A stretch of 11,889 bases of DNA. It comes from an uncultured Erysipelotrichaceae bacterium. GTDB taxonomy: Bacteria > Bacillota_I > Bacilli_A > Erysipelotrichales > Erysipelotrichaceae. The notes under the pieces were generated by a model. The model had not been told where the DNA came from. It did no database searches and saw nothing but the letters and a program-made list of their open reading frames with translations. Location: NCBI GenBank assembly GCA_900314345.1, contig OMUX01000201.1, forward strand, positions 1 to 11,889, given 5' to 3'. Both the position numbers and the translations under genes were made by a program. Below are positions 1 to 6,776 of this stretch, one piece after another. Numbering within the stretch: the first letter of the stretch is position 1; the number at the start of each line of letters is the position of its first letter.

Positions 1-36
1 AGGTTTGTGACTCGGATGAATCCGTTGACAAATGTA

Positions 37-1629
37 TCATCCGGGCTGCCGATCGATCTTGTTCTGCTCATGGTTCTCAACGGTGTTGAGCAGGGTGTTC
101 TCCGTTGTGGCAATGTAAGTGTTGAATACACTCTTGCCCTTGACGTTTGCACCATCCGGATCTGCTGTACCGTCTCCATCCAGATCGCATCCCAGGAAGT
201 CGTTTTCACGGTTCCAGAGTGCACCGACGATGGTCGGCTGAACAGATTCATCAAACAGGGCACCCTGGTCTTCCAGCCAGCCCTTGAGATCCTGGCCGCC
301 GTTGATGAACTGGGATACCAGATCATACTCGCCGTATACCCATTCAGACTGGTCAGCCGAAGGTCTCAGACCGCCATAGTATGTCTGGAAGATATGGAGG
401 TTGACCGTGGAGAACAGTGTCAGATCGCCTTCGTTGATGCCTGCATCAAGCTTCGGCTGTGCCCAGTCAAGATATGCCTGGATCTCTTCCTTCAGAGCCT
501 TCAGTGTATCGAGGTATTCTGCATGGACGCCTGCCTGGCTGAGGGTTGCGATATCGCCTGCGACAAACTCATGGTCCTTGAAGTAGTCCGCATTGAACGG
601 TTCTTCATTCCAGTTCAGGATGGTCTTGAGTACAGCGATGTTGCCGTTTGCCATCTTGACCTTGTCATAGGCCACACCCTTGTACTCGCCTGTTGTGGCA
701 TCCGGATTCTCAGGATCCCATACGAGGTACTTCTGTGCGCTCTGGAACTGTCCGCCGGATGCGATGGTGTTTCCGCCGATCTCAGCGTTCTCTTCCACAA
801 CGACAACGGAATAGCCGTTCTGGGCTGCCTGTACGGCAGTAGCCATGCCGGCACCGCCGGCACCGACAACGACGACATCATATGTCTCATCAACCGGAGC
901 CTGTGCCTCATGCTTGACTGTGTTGGACTTGAAGCCGTCCAGGTCAGAAGCCTTGGCCTGTTCTGCAGCATCATTCAGGGCCGCCTTGATGGCTGCGCTT
1001 GTGAAGGATGCGCCGGATACGGAATCAATTCCGGAACCGTTTGCCTCCTTGGCATCCGCAAACATGATGTCGAAGGCAGGTGTTCCGATATGGTTTGTTT
1101 CCTTGGATGAATTGATCTGGATATCCGTGATGCCATCCTCAGAGAATGTCACATCCAGAGCAACCGGTCCGTTGTAGCCGCTGCCTGTTCCTGTATAGGT
1201 GCCGGCCGTATACGTCACAGGTACGTTTTCCTTTGTGCTGGGTGCTGCAGCGCTGCCATCATCTGTCCAGCCTGCCTGTTCCAGAGCAGCCTTGGAAGCC
1301 TCGATGATGGCTGTAGAAGTCACTGTTGCGCCGGATACAGTGTCAACGTTGGGTGTCTGTGCATCAACGATGGCAGCCGGAACCTGTTCAAGAGCCGGGT
1401 CTGCGATTCCCTGTGTCTCCTTCTGGTCCGTGACTTCAACGCTTTCGATCTTGTCGGCACTGACCGTGACGGATACTGTCACATCACCGTTCTTGCCGGC
1501 AGCGGTTCCTGTGTAGGTGCCTGCGGTGAACTTTCCGGATGCTGCTTCAGAAGCAGAAGAACCGGAAGCACAGCCGACCATGGACATTGCCATGAGACCG
1601 CACAGGAGAATGCTGAAACTCCTTTTCAT
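37..1629 (-). CDS. Secreted lipoprotein flavin reductase: two FMN-binding domains plus FAD-binding (fumarate/urocanate reductase-like) domain; 3' part missing or out of frame
   Basis: Residues 1-20 form a lipoprotein signal: a basic start (MKRS), a hydrophobic stretch and Cys20 preceded by MVG, so the protein is probably anchored outside the membrane. Two FMN-binding domains follow, about residues 33-118 and 140-226. Each ends in the motif that receives covalent FMN from an ApbE-type flavin transferase (SGAT at 99-102, SGAS at 205-208). From about residue 248 a Rossmann FAD domain begins, with GAGGAG at 256-261 and an acidic strand end (VVVVEEN). Family members reduce fumarate, urocanate or other enoates as anaerobic electron acceptors. 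The substrate cannot be predicted because the catalytic C-terminal half is absent: the frame stops at a TGA at 37-39, just after GATCGATC (51-58). The start at 1629 is preferred over an in-frame ATG at 1653 because GGAGG (1639-1643) lies 9 nt upstream and only this start gives a clean signal peptide. The family assignment is sure; the acceptor is unknown. Confidence 0.88.
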   Translation of the reverse strand: MKRSFSILLCGLMAMSMVGCASGSSASEAASGKFTAGTYTGTAAGKNGDVTVSVTVSADKIESVEVTDQKETQGIADPALEQVPAAIVDAQTPNVDTVSGATVTSTAIIEASKAALEQAGWTDDGSAAAPSTKENVPVTYTAGTYTGTGSGYNGPVALDVTFSEDGITDIQINSSKETNHIGTPAFDIMFADAKEANGSGIDSVSGASFTSAAIKAALNDAAEQAKASDLDGFKSNTVKHEAQAPVDETYDVVVVGAGGAGMATAVQAAQNGYSVVVVEENAEIGGNTIASGGQFQSAQKYLVWDPENPDATTGEYKGVAYDKVKMANGNIAVLKTILNWNEEPFNADYFKDHEFVAGDIATLSQAGVHAEYLDTLKALKEEIQAYLDWAQPKLDAGINEGDLTLFSTVNLHIFQTYYGGLRPSADQSEWVYGEYDLVSQFINGGQDLKGWLEDQGALFDESVQPTIVGALWNRENDFLGCDLDGDGTADPDGANVKGKSVFNTYIATTENTLLNTVENHEQNKIDRQPG

Positions 1630-1638
1630 CTTTCTTTT

Positions 1639-1643
1639 CCTCC
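1639..1643 (-). promoter_or_regulatory. Ribosome binding site fixing the reductase start
   Basis: The minus strand reads GGAGG here, 9 nt before the ATG at 1629. The upstream in-frame ATG at 1653 would place this site inside the coding region and would add eight charged residues before the signal peptide. Confidence 0.8.
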
Positions 1644-1677
1644 AATTGTGCAAAGCTTCACATTTGCTTGCACATGT

Positions 1678-1708
1678 AAGGTAAACCCTGTATCGGATAC
1701 AGGGTCAA
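1678..1708 (-). promoter_or_regulatory. MerR-type promoter and operator of the reductase gene
   Basis: On the minus strand, TTGACC (plus 1703-1708) is a good -35 element and TACCTT (plus 1678-1683) a moderate -10, separated by 19 bp instead of the usual 17. The spacer is filled by a perfect inverted repeat, ACCCTGTATC (1685-1694) and GATACAGGGT (1696-1705), with one central base. A long 19-20 bp spacer with the regulator's palindrome inside it is the defining layout of promoters activated by MerR-family proteins, which untwist the DNA to realign the two boxes. A MerR-family gene starts 112 bp beyond the -35, in divergent orientation. Transcription would begin near 1671, giving a leader of about 40 nt. 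The AT-rich stretch upstream (about 1720-1740) could serve as an UP element. Confidence 0.85.
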
Positions 1709-1807
1709 GCGCTTTCAGGCATATTTTTCAATGAAAATTCCATTCTGAAAATCAAGCCTTATTCCTGCATGCTTTCGCGTTTTCGCTTTCAAGGCATGGC
1801 AGGAAGC

Positions 1808-1813
1808 TATAAT
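1808..1813 (+). promoter_or_regulatory. Candidate -10 box of the merR-family gene, very close to its start codon
   Basis: A perfect TATAAT lies here and the ATG of the regulator gene begins at 1820. Transcription would normally start about 7 nt after this box, at or next to the A of the ATG, which would give a leaderless mRNA. No good -35 box sits 16-18 bp upstream (GCTTTC at 17 bp, TTTCAA at 15 bp). The only Shine-Dalgarno-like sequence (AGGAAG, 1801-1806) is 13 nt from the ATG and overlaps the promoter region. An imperfect inverted repeat (TCCTGCATGC at 1763-1772 and GCATGGCAGGA at 1794-1804) spans the -35 area and could be an autoregulatory site. Confidence 0.5.
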
Positions 1814-1819
1814 TGACTT

Positions 1820-2638
1820 ATGCATATCAACGAGCTCTCAAAATTGACCGGCATCAACAAGGAGACCATCCGTTCCTACCGTGAAAAAGGATTCCTGCAT
1901 CCTCTGCAGGATGACAACGGCTACTATAACTACACCAGCGGAGATTTCACCTCTCTTGTATACCTGGCAAAGCTGAGAAGCTACCAGATCGGCCTGGAGG
2001 ACATACAGAAGTTCTATCACCCGGCGGATGTTCATGAACTGGACACTGTCTTTGACAAGGAGGAGGACAGGATCAGGTCAAAGATTGCATCACTGGAAAG
2101 AAGTCTTCGCTTTCTGGAGTTCGAGCGCAGACATGTGCACGAAAGCTTTGAGACAGATGCACAGGAAGTCCTGGAGACGCAGTCCATTGATGAAAAGATC
2201 GATTTCTATGACTTCTATGATGAGAAAGAGAGGAAGGCACATTTCTCCGACATCCTGCAGACAACCACACCTACTCTGTTTATTTCCAGGGAAATCCTGA
2301 ACGGTCCGGTCATGGACAAGGTCATTTCCATGAAGGCAGGCCTGGGCACTTACCGCTACCTGCTGGAGGAAAGGAACATGAAAGTACCGGAAGGCGGTGT
2401 CATTGTGCCAAACGGCATCTGCCTTTCCCAGATGCTTGTTGTCGATCATCTGGATGAAGTCAACATCCTGCAGCTTGCCCCGATGATGAACTATGCAAAA
2501 GAACACCACCGTACATTCATCTCTGATACCACCGGCTATCTCATGCGCATTGAAACAGGAGAAGGCTCTCCTTCCTTCTTCTTCCGCATACGGGCATGTG
2601 TAGAGCAAAATGACATCAAGGATACCGGCGCAAGATGA
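1820..2638 (+). CDS. MerR-family transcriptional regulator
   Basis: This 272-residue protein is a one-component DNA-binding regulator. Residues 1-70 are a typical MerR winged helix: the start MHINELSKLTGI is the recognition helix-turn-helix, RSYREKGFL (18-26) matches the conserved 'R-Y-x-GL' segment, and YYNYTSGDF (35-43) fits the wing. Residues about 70-108 are rich in charged and hydrophobic heptads and probably form the dimerising coiled coil. The remaining 160 residues are a long C-terminal domain that I do not recognise; the length suits a ligand-sensing domain, and it lacks the clustered cysteines of metal-sensing MerR proteins. The gene is divergent from the flavin reductase, whose promoter carries a MerR-style operator, so I infer that it controls that gene. 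The start is fixed by the HTH sequence, which begins at once. Translation signals are odd (possibly leaderless). Confidence 0.92.
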   Translation: MHINELSKLTGINKETIRSYREKGFLHPLQDDNGYYNYTSGDFTSLVYLAKLRSYQIGLEDIQKFYHPADVHELDTVFDKEEDRIRSKIASLERSLRFLEFERRHVHESFETDAQEVLETQSIDEKIDFYDFYDEKERKAHFSDILQTTTPTLFISREILNGPVMDKVISMKAGLGTYRYLLEERNMKVPEGGVIVPNGICLSQMLVVDHLDEVNILQLAPMMNYAKEHHRTFISDTTGYLMRIETGEGSPSFFFRIRACVEQNDIKDTGAR

Positions 2639-2640
2639 AG

Positions 2641-2673
2641 AAACGGGCAGATGCTTCACACACCTGCTCGTTT
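2641..2673. terminator. Bidirectional intrinsic terminator between convergent genes
   Basis: AAACGGGCAG (2641-2650) pairs with CTGCTCGTTT (2664-2673) as a 10-bp stem with a single G-U pair and a 13-nt loop. It fills most of the 37-bp gap between the stop codons of the regulator (plus) and the DUF885 gene (minus). The plus side ends in a T-rich run (TTTTCTC) and the minus side in GTTTCTTC, so it can stop transcription from both directions. Confidence 0.7.
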
Positions 2674-2675
2674 TC

Positions 2676-4325
2676 TCATTGCATCAATGATCCGAAATCA
2701 TGGTAATACATGTCCCTTCCGTCCTTGCTGAGACGCAGGTACTCCTGGAAGGTATCGATGGAAACGAAGCCTGCTGACATCAGCAGCTCCGTGTATTCCT
2801 TCTTTGTAAACCCACACTCCTTTTCCCATTGGCAGATCTGCTTCATGCCATAGTAGTAGCTGGTGAAGTATCCCGGCATGTTCTGCTGGGCCTGCACCTG
2901 TCCTCTTGCCGTGACATAGTCAAAGCCAAGTTCTTTCCGGTAGATATCAATGACCGTCTGAAGACTTGCTCCATAGTAGAACATCATCAGATCCACCAGG
3001 ATTCTGACGGAGGCGTGATGTCTGCGGTACGCCACAAACAGCGGGAAGAAGGGATCTTCGCCATAGATCCATTCAAAGGACTTTTCCGTGCGCAGGCAGG
3101 TACCTTCCAGAAGCGGTTCCACCTTGGAGCCGATCTTCACGGTTTCCGGACGGATGTCAGTGGCTGCCCTTGTAAACTGCACATGGTGGCCTGGATAGGC
3201 TTCATGCAATGCATTCAGCTTCAGCCAGCCATCGCTGATGTTCTTCACATTGTACTGGTTCAGAAACATCTGGCCATGGAAGGGAAGCACATCCATGTCG
3301 CCCCCTTCATACCCGCCCCATGGGAAGGAATCCTTGATGGTTTCCGGAATCGTCACACAGACACAGCTTTCATCCTCCGGAAGCTTCACCATTTCATGGG
3401 CAAGGCCTCTGGTGCGCTGCAGGTACTCCTTTTCCTTCAGAAACATCTGCTCCGCACACTGGCAGGGCGGTTCATAGGCAAACAGGATCTTCGAGATATC
3501 CTGCATGTTCTGCGGCTTTTCAGCAACCGGAAGTGTATCGGCAATGCGCATGACTTCCGCTCTTGTCTTTTCAATCTCCGCCTTGTGCCAGATCAGAATC
3601 GTATCCAGGGAAACACCATACTGCTTGCCGAGAAGCTCACGGTAGTCCTGCGGCTTCATCTGGAACGTCCTTGCCGGATTCTCCTTTGCGGATGTCATGG
3701 TCTGCTTTTTTTCATGAACCGCTGGATCAAGCTTTTCAGCCGCGTCTTCCAGAACACCGGCAAACCGCTGCAGCTGTTTTTCGAGATCACTGCGCATTTC
3801 CTGCGGGAAGGACGGAAACAGCTTCTTCACATCCTGCTCACGGATCTGTTCAGCAGTATGCAGAAGTTCCAGCGCATCCTTGCCACAGTGGCGTTTGTCA
3901 TGACGTTTCTCCATCAGCTGTTCCATGGCATCCATGGAATCCATCAGCTGTATGAGATACCCCTGCAGGAAGGAAAACCTTGCTTCATCGCTCTGTCTGG
4001 AGATTCTGGATTCATTGAGAAGCTCATCCGGAAACTCCGTGTATTTCTTCTGCGGACTGTTCTCCGCATCCTTCAGTGCATAGCTGATCGTATCCAGGAA
4101 ATCCATGAAATGATGCTGGAGAACATGAAAGACCGGATGCGGAACCGGAAGACGGTGGATTTCCTGACGGAGTCCTTCCAGGATCCTGTATTCCTGCGCC
4201 AGTGCTGAATCATTCGGCACAAACAGCAGCGGCTGTTTCCGGACAGGACCCTGGATCCGGTAGTAAAGCTTTGCCAGCTCCTGGTCCATCAAGCGGTACT
4301 TTCTGCGGCATGCCTCATACTCCAT
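2676..4325 (-). CDS. DUF885-family putative zinc metallopeptidase
   Basis: This 549-residue protein has no signal peptide or membrane segments, so it is probably cytoplasmic. The diagnostic motif is HEAYPGHH at 374-381, the conserved 'HExxPGHH' of DUF885 proteins, which resembles the zinc-binding helix of metallopeptidases. It is followed by the family's EGxxL-type segment (LLEGTCLRTE, 406-415; Glu407 a likely ligand) and by MPGYFTSYYYG (483-493), matching the conserved 'PGxxxxYxxG' block. The N-terminal 350 residues are helical and variable, as usual in the family. The start at 4325 has AGGGG 9 nt upstream. It is the last gene of the minus-strand peptide cluster, 70 bp after the M20 gene with no clear terminator between them, and its own terminator lies just beyond its stop. 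Peptidase activity is inferred from the motif and context; few DUF885 members have been characterised biochemically. Confidence 0.87.
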   Translation of the reverse strand: MEYEACRRKYRLMDQELAKLYYRIQGPVRKQPLLFVPNDSALAQEYRILEGLRQEIHRLPVPHPVFHVLQHHFMDFLDTISYALKDAENSPQKKYTEFPDELLNESRISRQSDEARFSFLQGYLIQLMDSMDAMEQLMEKRHDKRHCGKDALELLHTAEQIREQDVKKLFPSFPQEMRSDLEKQLQRFAGVLEDAAEKLDPAVHEKKQTMTSAKENPARTFQMKPQDYRELLGKQYGVSLDTILIWHKAEIEKTRAEVMRIADTLPVAEKPQNMQDISKILFAYEPPCQCAEQMFLKEKEYLQRTRGLAHEMVKLPEDESCVCVTIPETIKDSFPWGGYEGGDMDVLPFHGQMFLNQYNVKNISDGWLKLNALHEAYPGHHVQFTRAATDIRPETVKIGSKVEPLLEGTCLRTEKSFEWIYGEDPFFPLFVAYRRHHASVRILVDLMMFYYGASLQTVIDIYRKELGFDYVTARGQVQAQQNMPGYFTSYYYGMKQICQWEKECGFTKKEYTELLMSAGFVSIDTFQEYLRLSKDGRDMYYHDFGSLMQ

Positions 4326-4395
4326 ACAACTTTTCCCCTGCTTTCAACACAGCAATCCCCTGAATCTGCTGGTATCAATCCTTGGCAGCGGTGGA

Positions 4396-5793
4396 TCAGA
4401 GAATGATCTGATGCGGCTTGATCTCCTTTGGAATCAGGCACGCATAGGGATCATCCTTTGTCCGTTTCTGCCATTCTTCTTTCGCTTTCGCAACTGTTTC
4501 CGGATGTTCAATCAGGATCTCAGCTGCCTTGGCAAGAACCCTTGCGGCATAGTCCATGCCCTTGTGGGCAATTGCGCTTTCTCCCTGGGCAACCCATTGC
4601 CAGCTGTGTGCCCCTGCACCCCAGCTGTAACAAGCGGTATTCAGTGTTGCCGTCGGCACGACATACGAAACATCCCCGACATCCGTGCTTCCCATCTCAC
4701 AGACATCACTGTGTGCATTCTCCACATAGTAGTCGCACAGCGGCTTGTCCTTTTCACATTCCAGAAGCTTCTCTCTGTCCTTTACATAGGCGGGAATTCC
4801 TGAAAGCACAGGCTGGAAGTCAGAAGTATCCTTGAACTTCTGTGCATAGGCAAGGTCCTCTTTCGTATACACCGGTGCCTCTGTTTCCTTGAATGCTTCA
4901 TCAATGACATCCTCAAGAACAAAGTTCGGCATGGTGTTGGACAGTGCTTCATCAAACTTGATGGTCATCTGCGTCTCTGTCATCAATGCCGCACCCTTTG
5001 CAATATCAATGACTCTCTTGTAGAGGGCACTGCATTTCTTATTGGTGGAGGAGCGGATGAAGTACTTCACCTCTGCCTCTGCCTGCACCACATTAGGTGC
5101 CTTTCCGCCGGCATCTGTAATGGCATAGTGGACACGGCAGTCAGGATCCATGTGTTCACGGAGATAGTTCACGCCCACATCCATGAGCTCCACGGCATCC
5201 AGTGCACTGCGTCCATCCTGCGGATTGCCAGCCGCATGTGCTGCCTTGCCATGGAAATGGAAGGCCACGGAGATGCAGCTCTGAGAACTTCCGGCAGCGA
5301 CCTGATTGATCTGTCCTGGATGCCAGGCAAGGGCAATGTCCACATCATCAAACACCCCGTCCCTTGCCATGTAGGTCTTGCCGCTGCCTGCTTCTTCCGC
5401 AGGGCATCCCAGTACTACCACGGTTCCGGACTTTCCGGTCTTTTCCAGATAGTCCTTGATGAGAAGTCCTGCCCCGATATTCCCCACACCGAGCAGATGG
5501 TGGCCGCATCCATGGCCCATGGCCTTTCCATCCGGACTGTATTCCGCACAGTCTGCTTTCTGGCCAAGACCATACAGGGCATCAAATTCCCCAAGCAATG
5601 CAATGACCGGATGACCATGGCCATAAACGGCCTTGTAGCCGGTGATCGTATCCGCAACATTCTCCTCAATGCGGAAGCCATGCTTCTTCAGAAGTTCCTG
5701 ATGGATCTTCGTGCTTTCATATTCCTCAAAGCCAGGCTCCGGATTCTGCCATACGGCATCGCTTGCCGCATGAAGTTCCTCTTCGTACTTCAT
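4396..5793 (-). CDS. M20-family amidohydrolase, AbgB-like (p-aminobenzoyl-glutamate hydrolase subunit B type)
   Basis: This 465-residue cytoplasmic metallohydrolase should cleave amide bonds of N-acyl amino acids or small peptides. It aligns by eye along its length with AbgB, whose usual size (about 480) is similar. The metal site is visible: GHGCGHH (93-99, Cys96 and His98), the Glu pair PAEE (131-134, catalytic Glu133), His158 in AWHPG, and His396 in GAGAHSW near the end. GKAAHAA (182-188) and RSALDAVELM (195-204) mark the dimerisation/lid region typical of this subgroup. The ATG overlaps the stop codon of the preceding ATPase gene as ATGA, and AGGAGG lies 7 nt upstream, so translation is coupled to the transporter. 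In E. coli AbgB works with AbgA and the importer AbgT; neither is seen here, and an ABC importer takes that place. Substrates could equally be dipeptides or N-acyl amino acids; the exact substrate is undecided. Confidence 0.9.
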   Translation of the reverse strand: MKYEEELHAASDAVWQNPEPGFEEYESTKIHQELLKKHGFRIEENVADTITGYKAVYGHGHPVIALLGEFDALYGLGQKADCAEYSPDGKAMGHGCGHHLLGVGNIGAGLLIKDYLEKTGKSGTVVVLGCPAEEAGSGKTYMARDGVFDDVDIALAWHPGQINQVAAGSSQSCISVAFHFHGKAAHAAGNPQDGRSALDAVELMDVGVNYLREHMDPDCRVHYAITDAGGKAPNVVQAEAEVKYFIRSSTNKKCSALYKRVIDIAKGAALMTETQMTIKFDEALSNTMPNFVLEDVIDEAFKETEAPVYTKEDLAYAQKFKDTSDFQPVLSGIPAYVKDREKLLECEKDKPLCDYYVENAHSDVCEMGSTDVGDVSYVVPTATLNTACYSWGAGAHSWQWVAQGESAIAHKGMDYAARVLAKAAEILIEHPETVAKAKEEWQKRTKDDPYACLIPKEIKPHQIIL

Positions 5794-6776
5794 TCTGCTT
5801 CCTCCTCGACTTTCCAGCAGGCAACGCTCCGGTCACCGTACTGCTTCATCTCCGGCATCTTCTCTGCACACTTTTCCATGGCAAACGGACATCTGGTGCG
5901 GAACGGACATCCGGAAGGCGGATTGATCGGGCTTGGCAGTTCACCTTCCAGAATCTGCCGCTTCATGCTCTTGCCCTTGACGGGATCCGGAATCGGCACT
6001 GCAGAAAGCAATGCCTTTGTATACGGATGCTTTGGATCATGATACAGGTCCCTGGCATCTCCTACTTCCACCAGGTGTCCCAGATACATGACACCGATCC
6101 GCTTTGAGATATGCTCGACCATGGAAAGATCATGGGCAATGAAGAGATAGGCAATGCCTGTTTCCTTCTGGATCTTCTCCAGGAGGTTGATGATCTGTGC
6201 CTGGATACTGACATCCAGGGCGGAGATCGGCTCATCACAGACAATGAACTCCGGCTTCAGAGCCAAGGTTCTCGCAATGGAGATACGCTGTCTCTGGCCG
6301 CCTGAGAATTCATGGGGATAACGACGGATATGGTCCGGCTTGAGGCCGACCATCTTCAGCAGTTCCACCACATGTTCCTCACGCTCTGCATCGTTTGCAT
6401 ACATATTGTGGATTTCCATGGGCTCCTTGATGATCTCACCCACGGTCATGCGGGCGTCCAGGGATGCATAGGGATCCTGGAAGATCAGCTGGCAGTATCT
6501 GCGGAAGTCCTTGAGTTCCTTGCCCTTGAGGGTTGTGATGTCATGCCCTTTGACGAAGATCCTTCCGGCCGTGGGTTCGTTGATCTTGACGATCGTGCGG
6601 CCAAGCGTGGACTTTCCGCAGCCGCTTTCCCCCACAAGACCGAATGTCTCGCCCGGATATACCTCCAGGGAAACATCATCAACGGCCTTGACGACATCCT
6701 TCTTTGCAAGCCACCCCCTGGAGACTTCAAACCAGGTCTTCAGATGCTCTACGCGTACAATCGGTTCTTCACTCAT
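5790..6776 (-). CDS. oppF: Oligopeptide/dipeptide ABC transporter ATP-binding protein (OppF/DppF type)
   Basis: One of the two ATPases that drive peptide import from the cytoplasmic face. Its 328 residues hold all nucleotide-binding motifs: Walker A GESGCGKST (49-57), Q-loop Gln100, signature FSGGQ (157-161), Walker B ending in DE (181-182) and the switch His215. The C-terminal extension has the Opp/Dpp-type HPYTKALL block (250-257) and four cysteines, C290-x5-C296-x6-C303-x16-C320, the spacing suggested to bind an iron-sulfur cluster in this ATPase group. The substrate-specificity assignment (oligo- versus dipeptide) cannot be made from the ATPase, so the symbol is family level. The start overlaps the upstream ATPase gene by 8 bp and has GGGAGG 5 nt before the ATG; its stop overlaps the M20 gene start. 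It is clearly in the same transcript as its neighbours. Confidence 0.95.
   Translation of the reverse strand: MSEEPIVRVEHLKTWFEVSRGWLAKKDVVKAVDDVSLEVYPGETFGLVGESGCGKSTLGRTIVKINEPTAGRIFVKGHDITTLKGKELKDFRRYCQLIFQDPYASLDARMTVGEIIKEPMEIHNMYANDAEREEHVVELLKMVGLKPDHIRRYPHEFSGGQRQRISIARTLALKPEFIVCDEPISALDVSIQAQIINLLEKIQKETGIAYLFIAHDLSMVEHISKRIGVMYLGHLVEVGDARDLYHDPKHPYTKALLSAVPIPDPVKGKSMKRQILEGELPSPINPPSGCPFRTRCPFAMEKCAEKMPEMKQYGDRSVACWKVEEEAE

Noticed and set aside
7..1110. Long open frame on the plus strand opposite the flavin reductase
   Set aside because: It is antisense to a gene with clear FMN and FAD motifs, shows no recognisable domain, and results from the codon bias of the real gene.
2829..4208. 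459-codon open frame on the plus strand opposite the DUF885 gene
   Set aside because: The minus strand holds intact DUF885 motifs; the plus frame has low-complexity His/Leu/Arg-rich sequence with no ribosome binding site or known domain.
4326..4395. Separate promoter for the DUF885 gene in the 70-bp gap
   Set aside because: A TTGATA is present on the minus strand, but no acceptable -10 box lies 16-18 bp after it.
4394..4412. Short inverted repeat (ATCAGA / TCTGAT) at the M20 gene stop codon as a terminator
   Set aside because: The stem is only 6 bp, has no U-tract, and the DUF885 gene follows in the same direction, so read-through is more likely.
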